A stretch of 57,518 bases of DNA from Planctomycetota bacterium (GCA_020425605.1 JAGQRH010000025.1:1-57518), one strand, 5' to 3'; shown: positions 17,318-25,776, counted from the first letter of the stretch. The notes: a model not told the origin generated them from the sequence alone. Made by a program: numbers and translations.

Positions 17318-18727
17318 ATGCCAAGCCGTTCGACCGAGACGCTCACCCCGCCTGCAGAAACGGAATACCTGTTCCGCCATGCCGCCGCTCGCGATGCGGC
17401 GTATCAGCTCCTGCCCATGAGCCAGCGCGCGAGGCTGCACGCCCTGGCACTCGATATACTCGAAGATGTGACCGCCTTTGCCAGCCTCGATACCGTGTAC
17501 GCGCTTGCGGAGCACGCCCGCCTGGCTCAAGCAGGTGTGACCATTCCCGGTAGCGACCTGCGCTACCGCGAATTGCGCTATCTGCGCCTTTCTGCTCTCA
17601 ACGCTGCGTCCAAGTATGAGAACGACGAAGCCACCAGACTCTGGGAGCGCATCGCTGATCACCCGGCTGCCACAGACACTGAACGAGCCGAAGCGCTGGC
17701 TGAGGCTGGAGTATTGCACTGGATGCTCGGCCGGCGCGAGCCGGCACTTCGCTGCTTCACACGGGCGATCGAAAACAAGAACGCGCGCCGTGACCGATTA
17801 GCCTACTGCCTGATCGAGCGAGGAACGCTCCACCGGGACGTGCGCGAATATGAATTCGCCCGACGCGATCTCGGCGAAGCCCTGGAACTGGCCCGCGCCG
17901 CCGGGGACAAGCACCTCCAGCTCCGGGCGCTCGGCAACCTGTGCACGGTGGACGACGAACACATGACGCAGAGCGGAGTGAAAGACCTCTACGCGCCGGT
18001 CCTTAAGCTCGCTCGTGAAATCGGTGACTCGCGGGCCGTCGGAATTACGGAGGGCCAGATCGGCCTCGCGTGCATCCGCGGAGAAGAGTTCGCAGACGCG
18101 GAGAAGCACCTGACCGAGTCCATCCAGCTGCTCCGCGAAGCAGGGGACCGCCTGAATGAATGCGAGATGGTATCCGCACTGGGCGAGCTATACCGCGATC
18201 GGCCGGACGGCGATCGCCGCCTGAACCTGATGCGCGCGATGCAGTACTACCGTGATGCGCTTGAACTCAAGGATCAGCTGGGCTACCTGTTCCAGAAATC
18301 GGGTGCGCTGACGGGCCTTGCCGCAGCGCATCGCCTTTCGGGCATGCTCAGCGAGGCCGAGAAGTACGCCCGCGAGGCGCTGCAAGTCGCGACCGAAGTC
18401 GGCGACCCGGAGGCGATCGGGACGGCCTACCTCGAGCTTGGCGAAACGCTTGACGCCATGGGCGATCATGCCATGGCCGAGAGAACCCTCAGCTACGGCA
18501 TCGTGGCCGTAGAAGACAGCGGTGCGGACCGCGTGAAAATTCAATTGCTGGGGGCGCTGGCCAGGCTGCTGGCCGCACAGGGCGACTGGGATGTCGCACA
18601 GGACCATGCCCACAGCGCAGTCGAACTGGCCGCAAACGCCCCGGACACCCGCACCCGAACACGCACGCGGGCATTGCTGCGCGCGATCGAAAGACGCGAG
18701 CTCGGGCCCGAAAATGGGCCCTCCTGA
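17318..18727 (+). CDS. TPR-repeat protein resembling the C-terminal part of a predicted ATPase/regulator
   Basis: 469 residues, almost entirely helical, with tetratricopeptide-type repeats from about residue 130 to 440 (for example SEAEKYAREALQVATEVGDPEAIGTAYLELGETL). The N-terminus reads EYLFRHAAARDAAYQLLPMSQRARLH, which in AAA-type signalling ATPases marks the junction after the NTPase domain. No P-loop is present and none lies upstream, so this is the helical sensor/scaffold part as an independent gene. It probably mediates protein-protein contacts. No signal peptide. Confidence 0.75.
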   Translation: MPSRSTETLTPPAETEYLFRHAAARDAAYQLLPMSQRARLHALALDILEDVTAFASLDTVYALAEHARLAQAGVTIPGSDLRYRELRYLRLSALNAASKYENDEATRLWERIADHPAATDTERAEALAEAGVLHWMLGRREPALRCFTRAIENKNARRDRLAYCLIERGTLHRDVREYEFARRDLGEALELARAAGDKHLQLRALGNLCTVDDEHMTQSGVKDLYAPVLKLAREIGDSRAVGITEGQIGLACIRGEEFADAEKHLTESIQLLREAGDRLNECEMVSALGELYRDRPDGDRRLNLMRAMQYYRDALELKDQLGYLFQKSGALTGLAAAHRLSGMLSEAEKYAREALQVATEVGDPEAIGTAYLELGETLDAMGDHAMAERTLSYGIVAVEDSGADRVKIQLLGALARLLAAQGDWDVAQDHAHSAVELAANAPDTRTRTRTRALLRAIERRELGPENGPS

Positions 18728-18850
18728 AATAGTCGCAAACTTTTTCGCCGCCGACCGCCATGCCTTATTTCAAGCACCTCCACGGCCGCCTCCGCACCCT
18801 CGCCGAGGCCCAATTGCGCCCGAAAATGTCGCAATGGCGGGTTAGTCTCT
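18726..18850 (+). promoter_or_regulatory. Conserved upstream element, copy A
   Basis: GAAATAGTCGCAAACTTTTT begins at 18726 and AATGTCGCAATGGCGGGT begins 99 nt later. The same pair with nearly the same spacing (97 nt) is found at 33845-33966, again just upstream of a small gene on the plus strand. It may be a shared promoter/operator unit or a structured leader RNA. Confidence 0.45.
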
Positions 18851-18924
18851 TCGCGGGCAGGAGTGGTGGCCGGGATCGACCAAGCGGAAAAGGTCGACCG
18901 CACCACTGCCACAAAGGAGATGAC

Positions 18925-19161
18925 ATGCCGCGTCAGAACACCACAACGGGTAAATCGCAGATGGCCTTCCGCCTGCTGGACGAGATGCACGAGATGCTGG
19001 ACGACATCGCAGCGAGCGCAACCATCCTCGGTGCCACACCATTCGAGGGCGGCGCACCCTCCAAGGCGCTGGCCGTCAAGCTGCACGAGGCGTTGCTGGA
19101 ATTCGAAATCCAGCTCGCGGCACTTGGCCGCTACAGCTTTGAAGTGAAGGCCGATGGCTGA
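18925..19161 (+). CDS. Small protein of unknown function
   Basis: 78 residues, no signal peptide, mostly helical (AFRLLDEMHEMLDDIAAS; LHEALLEFEIQLAALG). The ATG at 18925 has AAAGGAG at proper spacing, which favours it over an upstream in-frame ATG at 18760 that would run through the conserved element. No family recognised. Confidence 0.65.
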   Translation: MPRQNTTTGKSQMAFRLLDEMHEMLDDIAASATILGATPFEGGAPSKALAVKLHEALLEFEIQLAALGRYSFEVKADG

Positions 19162-20208
19162 TCAGCCGGCGTTCAGGTTGCCGGCGATGTGCTTCTTGCG
19201 CAGCTTCCAGATGAAGCCGTCCACGAGGTAGTGGTGGAAGTTCACACCCTGGAAGATGAGCAGCGTGATCGGCAGCGTGGTGATCACGACCTTCTCAAGT
19301 ACGCCCTCAACGCCGAGGTAGAAGATGCCCGTGATGCCCATGCAGGCAATGATGTAGAGCAGCACATTGCGAGGCTGGCTGATCGTCGAAAGGAACCGGT
19401 GCTTCCTGTCGACGCCGTCTTTGAAGCGGTTCACATTGAACAGCCAAACCACAAGCAGGTACTGGATGTTGTGCCAGACGTTCAGCACCACCCAGCCGGT
19501 CGTGACGTCCGGAATCAGCCGATAGCCAACCAGGAATATGAGCACGTGGCTGATCACGTAGGCCGTGTGCAGCAGGTTCCGCCGCCGGAATTCACCCTGC
19601 AGCAGATAGCGAATCAGCCAGACGATGAACAGCGAAACAAAGATGCCGCCAAGCACGATGCTCACCCACTGGGGAACCGGCAGATACTTGATGTCGGCAC
19701 CCAGGAACGTCTCTTGCCCAATGAATGAGCGGTGAGCGAGGCCCCACGCGGCAACGCCGTACAGCACGCCCTTGTTCAGCCAGCCGGCGCCCACACGGCC
19801 CGAGCGTCGGTAGAACATGCGCTCAACGCCATAGCTCTGGCGCGTGTAGTGAAACCACTGCCAGTGGAAATACAGCATCGCGATCGCCATCGCACCCCAG
19901 ATGCGATACAGCAGATACGTGCCGCCAAAGACGATCACCGGCAACACGAATACCAGGAACCAGTAGCGCTTAAGGCTCTCGACGTCGAACACCAGCCGCG
20001 TGTAGGTCGCAATCACGTGGTGGAAGCCGAGCAGCCACATGTCGACGGCAATGATGTATGGGTACCAGTCCGGCCGAAGCAGGATCGCGACGCCGGATCC
20101 GACGGCAATCAGCGCCGCGCCGATGATTAACGAAACGTCAAATCGTGGGTTGCGGATCCACGCGACCGAGTAATTCGGCGCGTTCAAACTCACGGTTGCC
20201 CCGGCCAT
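19162..20208 (-). CDS. Histidine-rich multi-pass membrane protein
   Basis: 348 residues with eight or more hydrophobic segments. Histidine pairs or clusters lie at membrane edges: GFHHVIATYTRL, YFHWQWFHYTRQSYG, NVWHNIQYL and NFHHYLVDGFIWKLRKKH. Such spacing of His at helix ends suggests a metal-binding membrane enzyme, perhaps a di-iron oxygenase or a Brp/Blh-like protein, but no family signature is complete. It lies downstream of selD on the same strand, 32 nt away, and may be co-transcribed. Confidence 0.75.
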   Translation of the reverse strand: MAGATVSLNAPNYSVAWIRNPRFDVSLIIGAALIAVGSGVAILLRPDWYPYIIAVDMWLLGFHHVIATYTRLVFDVESLKRYWFLVFVLPVIVFGGTYLLYRIWGAMAIAMLYFHWQWFHYTRQSYGVERMFYRRSGRVGAGWLNKGVLYGVAAWGLAHRSFIGQETFLGADIKYLPVPQWVSIVLGGIFVSLFIVWLIRYLLQGEFRRRNLLHTAYVISHVLIFLVGYRLIPDVTTGWVVLNVWHNIQYLLVVWLFNVNRFKDGVDRKHRFLSTISQPRNVLLYIIACMGITGIFYLGVEGVLEKVVITTLPITLLIFQGVNFHHYLVDGFIWKLRKKHIAGNLNAG

Positions 20209-20240
20209 TGCCTGAGTCTACCGCACGGCAAAGACGCTTA

Positions 20241-21305
20241 CTAGCGAATCACGCTTATGCGCCCGGGGTGATCGGCCACAACCTCGCCGATTACGGCGTG
20301 AGCAAGAGCACCGTGCTTCTTCAGGCTGGCGACCATGGCATCGCACTTGTCGGCCGGCACGCTGATCACCATGCCGCCGGACGTCTGCGCGTCGCACACC
20401 AGCAATTGTTCCTCGTCGGTCAGGTCCGGGGCGAAGTCGATGTGCTGCCTGAAGTACAGCCAGTTCTTCTTGGTGCCGCCCGGGAAGCACTTTTCCTTGA
20501 GCAGGTCCATCACCTCGGGCAGCACGGGCAACGCGCCCAAGTGTAGCTTCATGCCGACCTTGCTGGCGGCTGCCACTTCACGCAAGTGACCAGCCAGGCC
20601 GTAGCCCGTGACGTCCGTGGCCGCGCTGGCGCCCACCTCGGCCACCGCGTCGCCGCCCGGCCGATTGATGGCAGCCATGGAATGAATCGCTGGCTGGATC
20701 TGCTCCTCGGTGCGCAACTCGCGCTTCACGGCCGTGGTCAGCACGCCCACGCCGAGCGGCTTGGTGAGGACGAGCTTGTCCCCCACCTTCGCGCCTTCGT
20801 TGGACATGATCTTGTCCGGGTGTACCAGGCCGGTGACACACATGCCGTACTTCGGCTCGGCGTCGTCGATGCTGTGGCCGCCGGTGACGAAGATGCCGGC
20901 CTCCGCGGCCTTGTCCGCACCGCCCTGCAGGATCTGTGACAGCACGTCGTGGCCCAGCGCCGCCAACGGAAAGCCAACGATGTTCAGGGCGAAGATGGGC
21001 TTGGCACCCATGGCATAGATATCGGAGATGGCGTTGGCGGCCGCGATCTGGCCGAAGGTGTAGGGATCGTCAACGATCGGCGTGAAGAAATCGAGCGTCT
21101 GCACAATCGCCTGCTCGTCGTTGATGCGATAGACACAAGCGTCATCGGCCCACTCGTGCCCGACGAGCACGTTGGGGTCGGTGATCTTTGGAAGCTTCGA
21201 TAGGACCTGACCCAGGTCCGCAGCTGAAAGCTTGCAGCCTCAGCCAGCACCGTGACTGAGCTGAGTCAGCCGCGGCTTGCCATCCTTCGCCTGTTCCGTA
21301 GCCAA
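20241..21305 (-). CDS. selD: Selenide, water dikinase (selenophosphate synthase) containing selenocysteine
   Basis: Makes selenophosphate, the selenium donor for selenocysteine. Read through an in-frame TGA at 21240-21242, the protein is 354 residues with the active-site motif HGAGUGCK (Sec22, Lys25), where the family has Cys or Sec. Downstream come NVLVGHEWADDACVY, DFFTPIVDDPYTFG, NAISDIYAMG, VTDVTGYGLAGHL and AQTSGGM, all typical of SelD. The start is TTG at 21305 with GGAG 7 nt upstream; an in-frame stop lies just before it. A call from the later GTG at 21170 would lose the active site. A hairpin at 21203-21219 is the likely SECIS. Partner genes selA, selB and tRNA-Sec are not in the window. 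Confidence 0.93.
21203..21219 (-). promoter_or_regulatory. Candidate bacterial SECIS element of selD
   Basis: On the minus strand GGACCTG-GGT-CAGGTCC, a 7-bp stem with a GGU loop. The loop begins 27 nt after the UGA, within the 16-37 nt window and with the loop G expected for bacterial SECIS. Confidence 0.65.
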
Positions 21306-21342
21306 TGGATTCTCCAGTCAACCTGCAGCCAACATACAACAC

Positions 21343-21371
21343 ACGGCCGCGGAAACCCATTCCGCGGCCGT
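21343..21371 (-). terminator. Strong hairpin between repeat-protein gene and selD
   Basis: Perfect 12-bp stem (21343-21354 with 21360-21371) and a 5-nt loop, 19 nt beyond the stop of the minus-strand gene at 21391. The tail on the minus strand is only moderately T-rich (GTGTTGTATGTT), so termination may be partial. Confidence 0.6.
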
Positions 21372-21390
21372 ATGCAATGTGCCTGTGTAG

Positions 21391-22674
21391 CTAGTCCTCG
21401 CGCCACTCGGTTTCGAGCGCGAGGGCGGAGATGGCCGTGCTGTAAACTCGGCCGCCAGCAGTGCCCCAGGCGCCCAACGGGTCCCAGCTTCCGTGCTCAT
21501 CGAGCGCCTCGGCCGTGTCGAGATTGGCATCCTTGTCAGCCTTGACGTAGCCGCGCTGATGATCGAGCAGCACGTCATCGAGCTGCTTTTTCCACGCCTT
21601 CCATTCCTTGCCCCCGAGCGCGTGCAGGGCCGTGGTCGCGTAGTACCAATAGTAGAAGTCGATCTTGAAGTGGTCCCACTCAGGCAGCGCGTCCTTCGAA
21701 TTGAAGCGCGTTGCAAGCGCCTTGATGTCCTTGTCTCTGGCCTTGGCCTTTTCCATCACGAGCATGCACTTCACGTGCATGGCGTCCATCGTGCCGTTGT
21801 GCTCGAATTCCTGAGTACTGCGCAGGCGGGCGTTGTTGCTGGCTGGGCTGTCGTAGCCGGTCTTGGGGACTTTGTTGATGTCCTTGGTGACCATGGCAAA
21901 CCACTTGGCCGCGTCGTCGTAGGACTGTTTCAAGTCAGTCTCGATACCCGCCAGCTTTGCGGCATGAAGCGCCATCACCATCCAGCAGGTAACCGAAGTG
22001 TCGTTGACGCCGGGCTGAACACCGTAGCGCCAGCCGAGCCCAGGGTTCTGCGCCTTCAGGATGAAATCGACAGCTTTCTCGACAATCGGCGCAAGCACGC
22101 CGTCCTGCGACAAGCCGTAGGCCTCGGCCATCGCCATCGTGGCAATGGCGTGGTTGTAAACGAAGTGGTCGTCGCCCTTGGGGCCGAAGCAACCGTCGTT
22201 GTCCTGCACCTTGCGGAGGGACAGGATCGACATGCGCAGCACCCGATGGTAGTCACCGCTGCGGTGGTTGTAGCCGTTGCCCGTAAACGCCAGCATGGCA
22301 AGGCCCGTCAGGCCGATGTTGTTGGTATCTTTCCAACCGTTGTCACGGCCTGCGCCGAGGTCGAACTCGATGTTGCCGGTCTTCTTGGCACCGTCGCGCG
22401 TTGAGGCCTCGGAGAATTCGTTCGCGATCCAGTCACCGCCACGGGACTGATGATCCTCGAGCCACTTGAGCGCGGCCAGCACGCGGTCTTCGTTCTTGCG
22501 CGTGGATTTCTTGACGCGATGCGCATAGCCCTTGGCGGGCTCGACGGGTTTCTCCGGCTCGGGGTCGCCCTTTTCGACGGGATTCCCGGGCGGCGGCTCC
22601 GGCGGCGGAGGCTCCTGCGCAAACAGCGGCACGCAAGCAACCAGCAGACAGGCAAGCAGCATCGAACGCAGCAT
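21391..22674 (-). CDS. Exported squalene-cyclase-type repeat protein
   Basis: 427 residues. The ATG at 22674 (GGGAG upstream) gives a signal peptide (MLRSMLLACLLVACVPLFAQ), then a Pro/Glu-rich linker (PPPPEPPPG) and an alpha-toroid-like domain of the prenyltransferase/squalene-oxidase repeat type: VLAALKWLEDHQ, IGLTGLAMLAFTGNGYNHR, MSILSLRKVQDNDG, YNHAIATMAMAEAYG, AVDFILKAQNPG and WMVMALHAAKLAG. Such secreted repeats are common in planctomycetes and are not triterpene cyclases, since the QW/DXDD catalytic signature is absent. Tandem paralog of the next gene upstream; their C-terminal halves align over the whole domain. Confidence 0.88.
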   Translation of the reverse strand: MLRSMLLACLLVACVPLFAQEPPPPEPPPGNPVEKGDPEPEKPVEPAKGYAHRVKKSTRKNEDRVLAALKWLEDHQSRGGDWIANEFSEASTRDGAKKTGNIEFDLGAGRDNGWKDTNNIGLTGLAMLAFTGNGYNHRSGDYHRVLRMSILSLRKVQDNDGCFGPKGDDHFVYNHAIATMAMAEAYGLSQDGVLAPIVEKAVDFILKAQNPGLGWRYGVQPGVNDTSVTCWMVMALHAAKLAGIETDLKQSYDDAAKWFAMVTKDINKVPKTGYDSPASNNARLRSTQEFEHNGTMDAMHVKCMLVMEKAKARDKDIKALATRFNSKDALPEWDHFKIDFYYWYYATTALHALGGKEWKAWKKQLDDVLLDHQRGYVKADKDANLDTAEALDEHGSWDPLGAWGTAGGRVYSTAISALALETEWRED

Positions 22675-22738
22675 CACAATCTCCCGGAAGTGACCTGGCA
22701 TAGCGTTGCCTGATTCTGTCTCCAAACTGCGCGTGGCG

Positions 22739-24991
22739 CTATTCTTTCTCAGACCAGGGAGTCTCAAGGCAAAGGCAACCCATGGCCGTGCTGTACACGC
22801 GACCTCCGGCGCTGCCCCATGCGCCTACCGGATCCCAGCTTCCGTATTCGTCGATGTCGTGCTCGGTGGTGTGTTTGGCGTCCTTGTCGATCTTGCTGAA
22901 GCCGCGCTGGTGGTCGCGCAGCACCTCGACCATGGCCTCCTGCCACTTCTTCCAGTACGGATCGCCGAACTTGAACAGCGCGCGGCCGGCCTGGTACCAG
23001 TAGTGAAAATCGATCTTGTATTGGTCCCACGCCGGCAGGAAGTCCCGCTCGACGCAGGTCCTGGCCTGCGCCTTGAGCGCCTTGTCGTTGAGATCGGCCT
23101 TGCCCATCGTGAGCATGGCGTTCACATGCATCGCGTCCATGGTCGGGTTGTGCTCGTACTCCTGAGCCTCGCGCAGGCGCACGTTGTTGCTGCCCGGGCT
23201 ATCGTAGCCGGTCTTTGGATAGCCGTTCACGTCAACCGTGACCATGTCGAACCACTCGGCCGCGTCGTCGAAACATTTGCTGCTATCGAAGTCGATCCCC
23301 GCCGTCTTCGCCGCGTGCAGGGCCATTACCATCCAGCAGGTCACACAGGAGTCGTTGACGCCCGGCTTCACGCCGTAGCGCCAGCCGAGGCCGGGGTTCT
23401 GGGCTTTGAGGATCCAGTCGACCGCCCTCTCGAGCATCCCCCTCAGCACCATGTCGCCGGACAGCCCGTACATCTCGGCGATCGCCAGCGTGCTGATCGC
23501 GTGGTTGTAGACCCAAGCGTTCCCCGGCGACGGAGGAGGCGGGCAGCAACCCTCCCCAACGGGGGCCTCTCCCTTAGGACCAAACCTCCCATCGTTGTCC
23601 TGCGTCTTGCGCAAGTACAGCAGTGCCGACCGCACGGTCGCCTTGTAGTCGCCACTCTTGTGATCGAGGCCGGCCCCCGCGTACGCCATAAGCGCCAAGC
23701 CGGTCAGGCCATCGTCGCACGCGGTTTCCCAACCCTTGTCGCCCGCAGCCTTGCCGACATCGCGGAATTCCACGTTGTGGGTAGCTTCGGTTTCGTTGCG
23801 AACGCTGTCGTCGTTGAACGCCGCCGCGCTCCAGTAGCCATCCTTGTTCTGGTGGTCGCGCAGCCAGTTCAGCGCCGCCAGCACGCGATCTTCGTTTTCG
23901 CGAACTTCGCCCTCGGCCTTGCGGCGATGTTGATACCCGGTTCGCGCCGGGGCAGGATTGCCCTCGAACCCGAAGTCGTCCTCTTTCTTACCTTCGTCCT
24001 TGGCCGGCTTATCCGCGGTCGGATCTTCGGTCGGGTCAGGCTTCGTGGGCCCGTCCTTTGGGTACTGGACCGGATCCTCCGGCGGCCTTTCGGGCGGCGG
24101 CGGCTCGGCGACGACAAACTGGAACGGCAGCAGGATCTGCAGCTTCTCCAGCCCCTTCTTTTCCAGCGCCTGGTTCACTTCCAGTCCTGCGCGGTATGCA
24201 TGGTCCACCAGTCCCCACGGGACCGTCCGTTGTGCAGGGTCGGCGGCGTCCACGACTACCATGATCTTCAACTTCTCGACTCTCGTCCCCGCCTTCGCGA
24301 TATAGGCGAGCACTGCGTCCCGGATGTTCTCACGACTGCGGTCCCGATCCGGCGAGGTCTTCCCGGTCAGGTCATCCCCACTGAGCCAGGAATCATTCAC
24401 GGGTTTGCGGCCGCGCGCATCCAGCGCGACGATGTAGCTGCCGCCATACTGCTCGGGTTGCCAGTTCACGTACAGCGTGATGACTTCCTTCGGCACCTCC
24501 GGCGTGGCGTTCAGGCCTTCGTCCTTTGGCAGGTCGATTTTCAAATAGCCCGGATCGAGCGTGTTCAGGTCCGGCGCGTCGGTACCGGCAAGCGGATTGG
24601 TGATGTACTCGGTTGTGCCAACTACGAGGTGGTAGATCATCTGCTCGCCCGCCGTGGCCAGCAGTTTGCCGGCCTCGTTGTAGTCGGCCATCGCGTCAAT
24701 CTGCACGACCAGCGGGTTCTCGGAGATGCCATCCGGGCCACGGCCGGTCCAGCCGTGGCCTTCGTCAACCAACTGCGCAAGCTTCTCTAGCTCGCCCTTC
24801 ACGGCGGCGGCGTCGAGGGGCGCATCCTCCCCGGCACGCACGACAGTGGTCTTGCCCTCGGAGAACTTCACCTGCAGCTGCGGCATGGCCGACTTGGCCG
24901 ATCCACCGCCCGAGCATGCCCCGAAAACGAAGGAGAGTGCCAACGCAAGCGCGAACAACGTGGCGCCACGAACCAAGCAGGAAATCCGCAT
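22739..24991 (-). CDS. Lipoprotein with ExbD-like domains fused to squalene-cyclase-type repeats
   Basis: 750 residues from the ATG at 24991 (GGGAGAG upstream). The signal peptide ends in a lipobox (VFGAC), so it is probably an outer- or inner-membrane lipoprotein. Residues about 40-150 (LQVKFSEGKTTVVR, PLVVQIDAMADYNEAGKLL) and about 220-300 (KLKIMVVVDAADPAQRTVPW, LVDHAYRAGLEVNQAL) look like two periplasmic ExbD/TolR domains. A Pro/Asp/Lys-rich linker follows and then the same alpha-toroid repeats as its downstream paralog (for example WRYGVKPGVNDSCVTCWMVM). An 18-residue insertion with two Cys next to each other (GCCPPPPSPG) is unique to this copy. Confidence 0.85.
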   Translation of the reverse strand: MRISCLVRGATLFALALALSFVFGACSGGGSAKSAMPQLQVKFSEGKTTVVRAGEDAPLDAAAVKGELEKLAQLVDEGHGWTGRGPDGISENPLVVQIDAMADYNEAGKLLATAGEQMIYHLVVGTTEYITNPLAGTDAPDLNTLDPGYLKIDLPKDEGLNATPEVPKEVITLYVNWQPEQYGGSYIVALDARGRKPVNDSWLSGDDLTGKTSPDRDRSRENIRDAVLAYIAKAGTRVEKLKIMVVVDAADPAQRTVPWGLVDHAYRAGLEVNQALEKKGLEKLQILLPFQFVVAEPPPPERPPEDPVQYPKDGPTKPDPTEDPTADKPAKDEGKKEDDFGFEGNPAPARTGYQHRRKAEGEVRENEDRVLAALNWLRDHQNKDGYWSAAAFNDDSVRNETEATHNVEFRDVGKAAGDKGWETACDDGLTGLALMAYAGAGLDHKSGDYKATVRSALLYLRKTQDNDGRFGPKGEAPVGEGCCPPPPSPGNAWVYNHAISTLAIAEMYGLSGDMVLRGMLERAVDWILKAQNPGLGWRYGVKPGVNDSCVTCWMVMALHAAKTAGIDFDSSKCFDDAAEWFDMVTVDVNGYPKTGYDSPGSNNVRLREAQEYEHNPTMDAMHVNAMLTMGKADLNDKALKAQARTCVERDFLPAWDQYKIDFHYWYQAGRALFKFGDPYWKKWQEAMVEVLRDHQRGFSKIDKDAKHTTEHDIDEYGSWDPVGAWGSAGGRVYSTAMGCLCLETPWSEKE

Positions 24992-25047
24992 CGCATCTCT
25001 CCCGATCAAGAACCGGACCATGCTATCAGTTGGCCGGGCGAGACCCT

Positions 25048-25081
25048 AAAAACAATGCCGGCCGTGATCGCGGCCGGCATT
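25048..25081 (-). terminator. Terminator of the rhodanese pair
   Basis: On the minus strand AATGCCGGCC (25081-25072) pairs with GGCCGGCATT (25063-25054), 10 bp, followed by GTTTTT (25053-25048). It lies 18 nt past the stop of the rhodanese gene at 25099-25428. Confidence 0.8.
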
Positions 25082-25098
25082 CATGGTTTGGCACTTGT

Positions 25099-25428
25099 TC
25101 ACGCGTTTGCCATTGCGCCCTCGACGGGCAGGCCGGCTTCGGCCCATTCCTTGATTCCTCCACGGTAGTCGTGGACGTTCTTGTATCCGAGCTGATCGGC
25201 CACACGGGCCGCTTTGGTGGAAGCGTTTCAGCTGTAGCCTGCTCAGTAGAACACGAGCATCGCATTCACGTCGGCGGGCAGGTGCTCCTTCACCGCGCTG
25301 ACGCTCAGCTGCTGCGCGCCCTTGATGTGCAGGTTGCCGTAGCTTCCCGGGCCGCGATTGTCATACAGGCCGTCCACGCGGCCTTCGTCGAGGGCCTGCT
25401 TCAGCTCGTTCATTTTCATTGTTTTCAT
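25099..25428 (-). CDS. Rhodanese-domain protein with two selenocysteines
   Basis: Sulfur (or selenium) transferase-type protein of 109 residues, cytoplasmic. Read through TGA codons at 25243-25245 (Sec62) and 25228-25230 (Sec67) the sequence is continuous rhodanese: [20 protein letters not shown], then [20 protein letters not shown] and LPVEG, ending at TGA 25099. Homologs of this type carry Cys at both UGA positions (FYC....C.AS.KAA). The ATG at 25428 has GGGAG six nt upstream. It is 9 nt downstream of the second rhodanese gene, so the two are co-transcribed. A hairpin at 25197-25211 lies 21 nt after the second UGA and 36 nt after the first. Without recoding the frame would stop at residue 61, inside the active site. 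Confidence 0.85.
25197..25211 (-). promoter_or_regulatory. Candidate SECIS of the two-Sec rhodanese
   Basis: CGGCC-CGTGT-GGCCG on the minus strand, a 5-bp stem. Its loop begins 21 nt after the second UGA and 36 nt after the first, so one element could serve both. The equivalent hairpin sits at the same place in the sister gene. Confidence 0.5.
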
Positions 25429-25437
25429 CCGCTCTCC

Positions 25438-25776
25438 CTACACCTTGTGCACGTCGCGCTCGACGGGCAGGCGATGTTTCATCCAGTCCTTGATGCCGCC
25501 TTCATAGCGGCTTACGTTTGTGTAGCCCTGCCGATCCGCCGCACGGGCGGCTTTGCTTGAGGCCGGTCAGGTGGGCTCGGTGCAGTAGAACACGATGCGG
25601 GCATCCTTGTTGTTGGGCAACCCCACACCTTGCTCGGCCTTGTCGGCGGGCAGACTCTCGGCCCCCAGGATGTGGGCCTTCTCGTATGCCTCTTCGCCCC
25701 GAGCGTCAAACAGGTACTCGATCTGGCTGCTATCGAGTGCGCGCTTCAACTCGTCTCTTCCAATGTCCTTGATCAC
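25438..25776 (-). CDS. Rhodanese-domain protein with one selenocysteine
   Basis: 112 residues read through TGA 25567-25569 (Sec70): KDARIVFYCTEPTUPASSKA, then AARAADRQGYTNVSRYEGG, IKDWMKHRLPVE and a TAG stop at 25438. The first active-site position is Cys65 and the second is Sec, where the tandem paralog has Sec at both. The N-terminal half (ELKRALDSSQIEYLFDARG) is ordinary rhodanese. The start is GTG at 25776 with AAAGGAC upstream. First gene of a two-gene unit. No metal- or membrane-related segments. Function inferred as handling reactive sulfur or selenium species. Confidence 0.85.
25538..25551 (-). promoter_or_regulatory. Candidate SECIS of the one-Sec rhodanese
   Basis: GCCGC-CCGT-GCGGC on the minus strand, a 5-bp stem with its loop beginning 20 nt after the UGA. 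Same position and loop type as in the downstream paralog. Confidence 0.5.

Noticed and set aside
22706..24790. Very long plus-strand open frame opposite the repeat lipoprotein
   Set aside because: The minus-strand gene has a signal peptide, lipobox and repeat motifs. The plus frame is Arg/His/Val-rich antisense sequence with no motif, as expected in GC-rich DNA.
25099..25776. Reading the rhodanese genes as broken pseudogenes because of in-frame TGA
   Set aside because: The UGAs fall exactly at conserved active-site Cys positions, the rest of each domain is intact with normal ends and ribosome binding sites, and selD is nearby.
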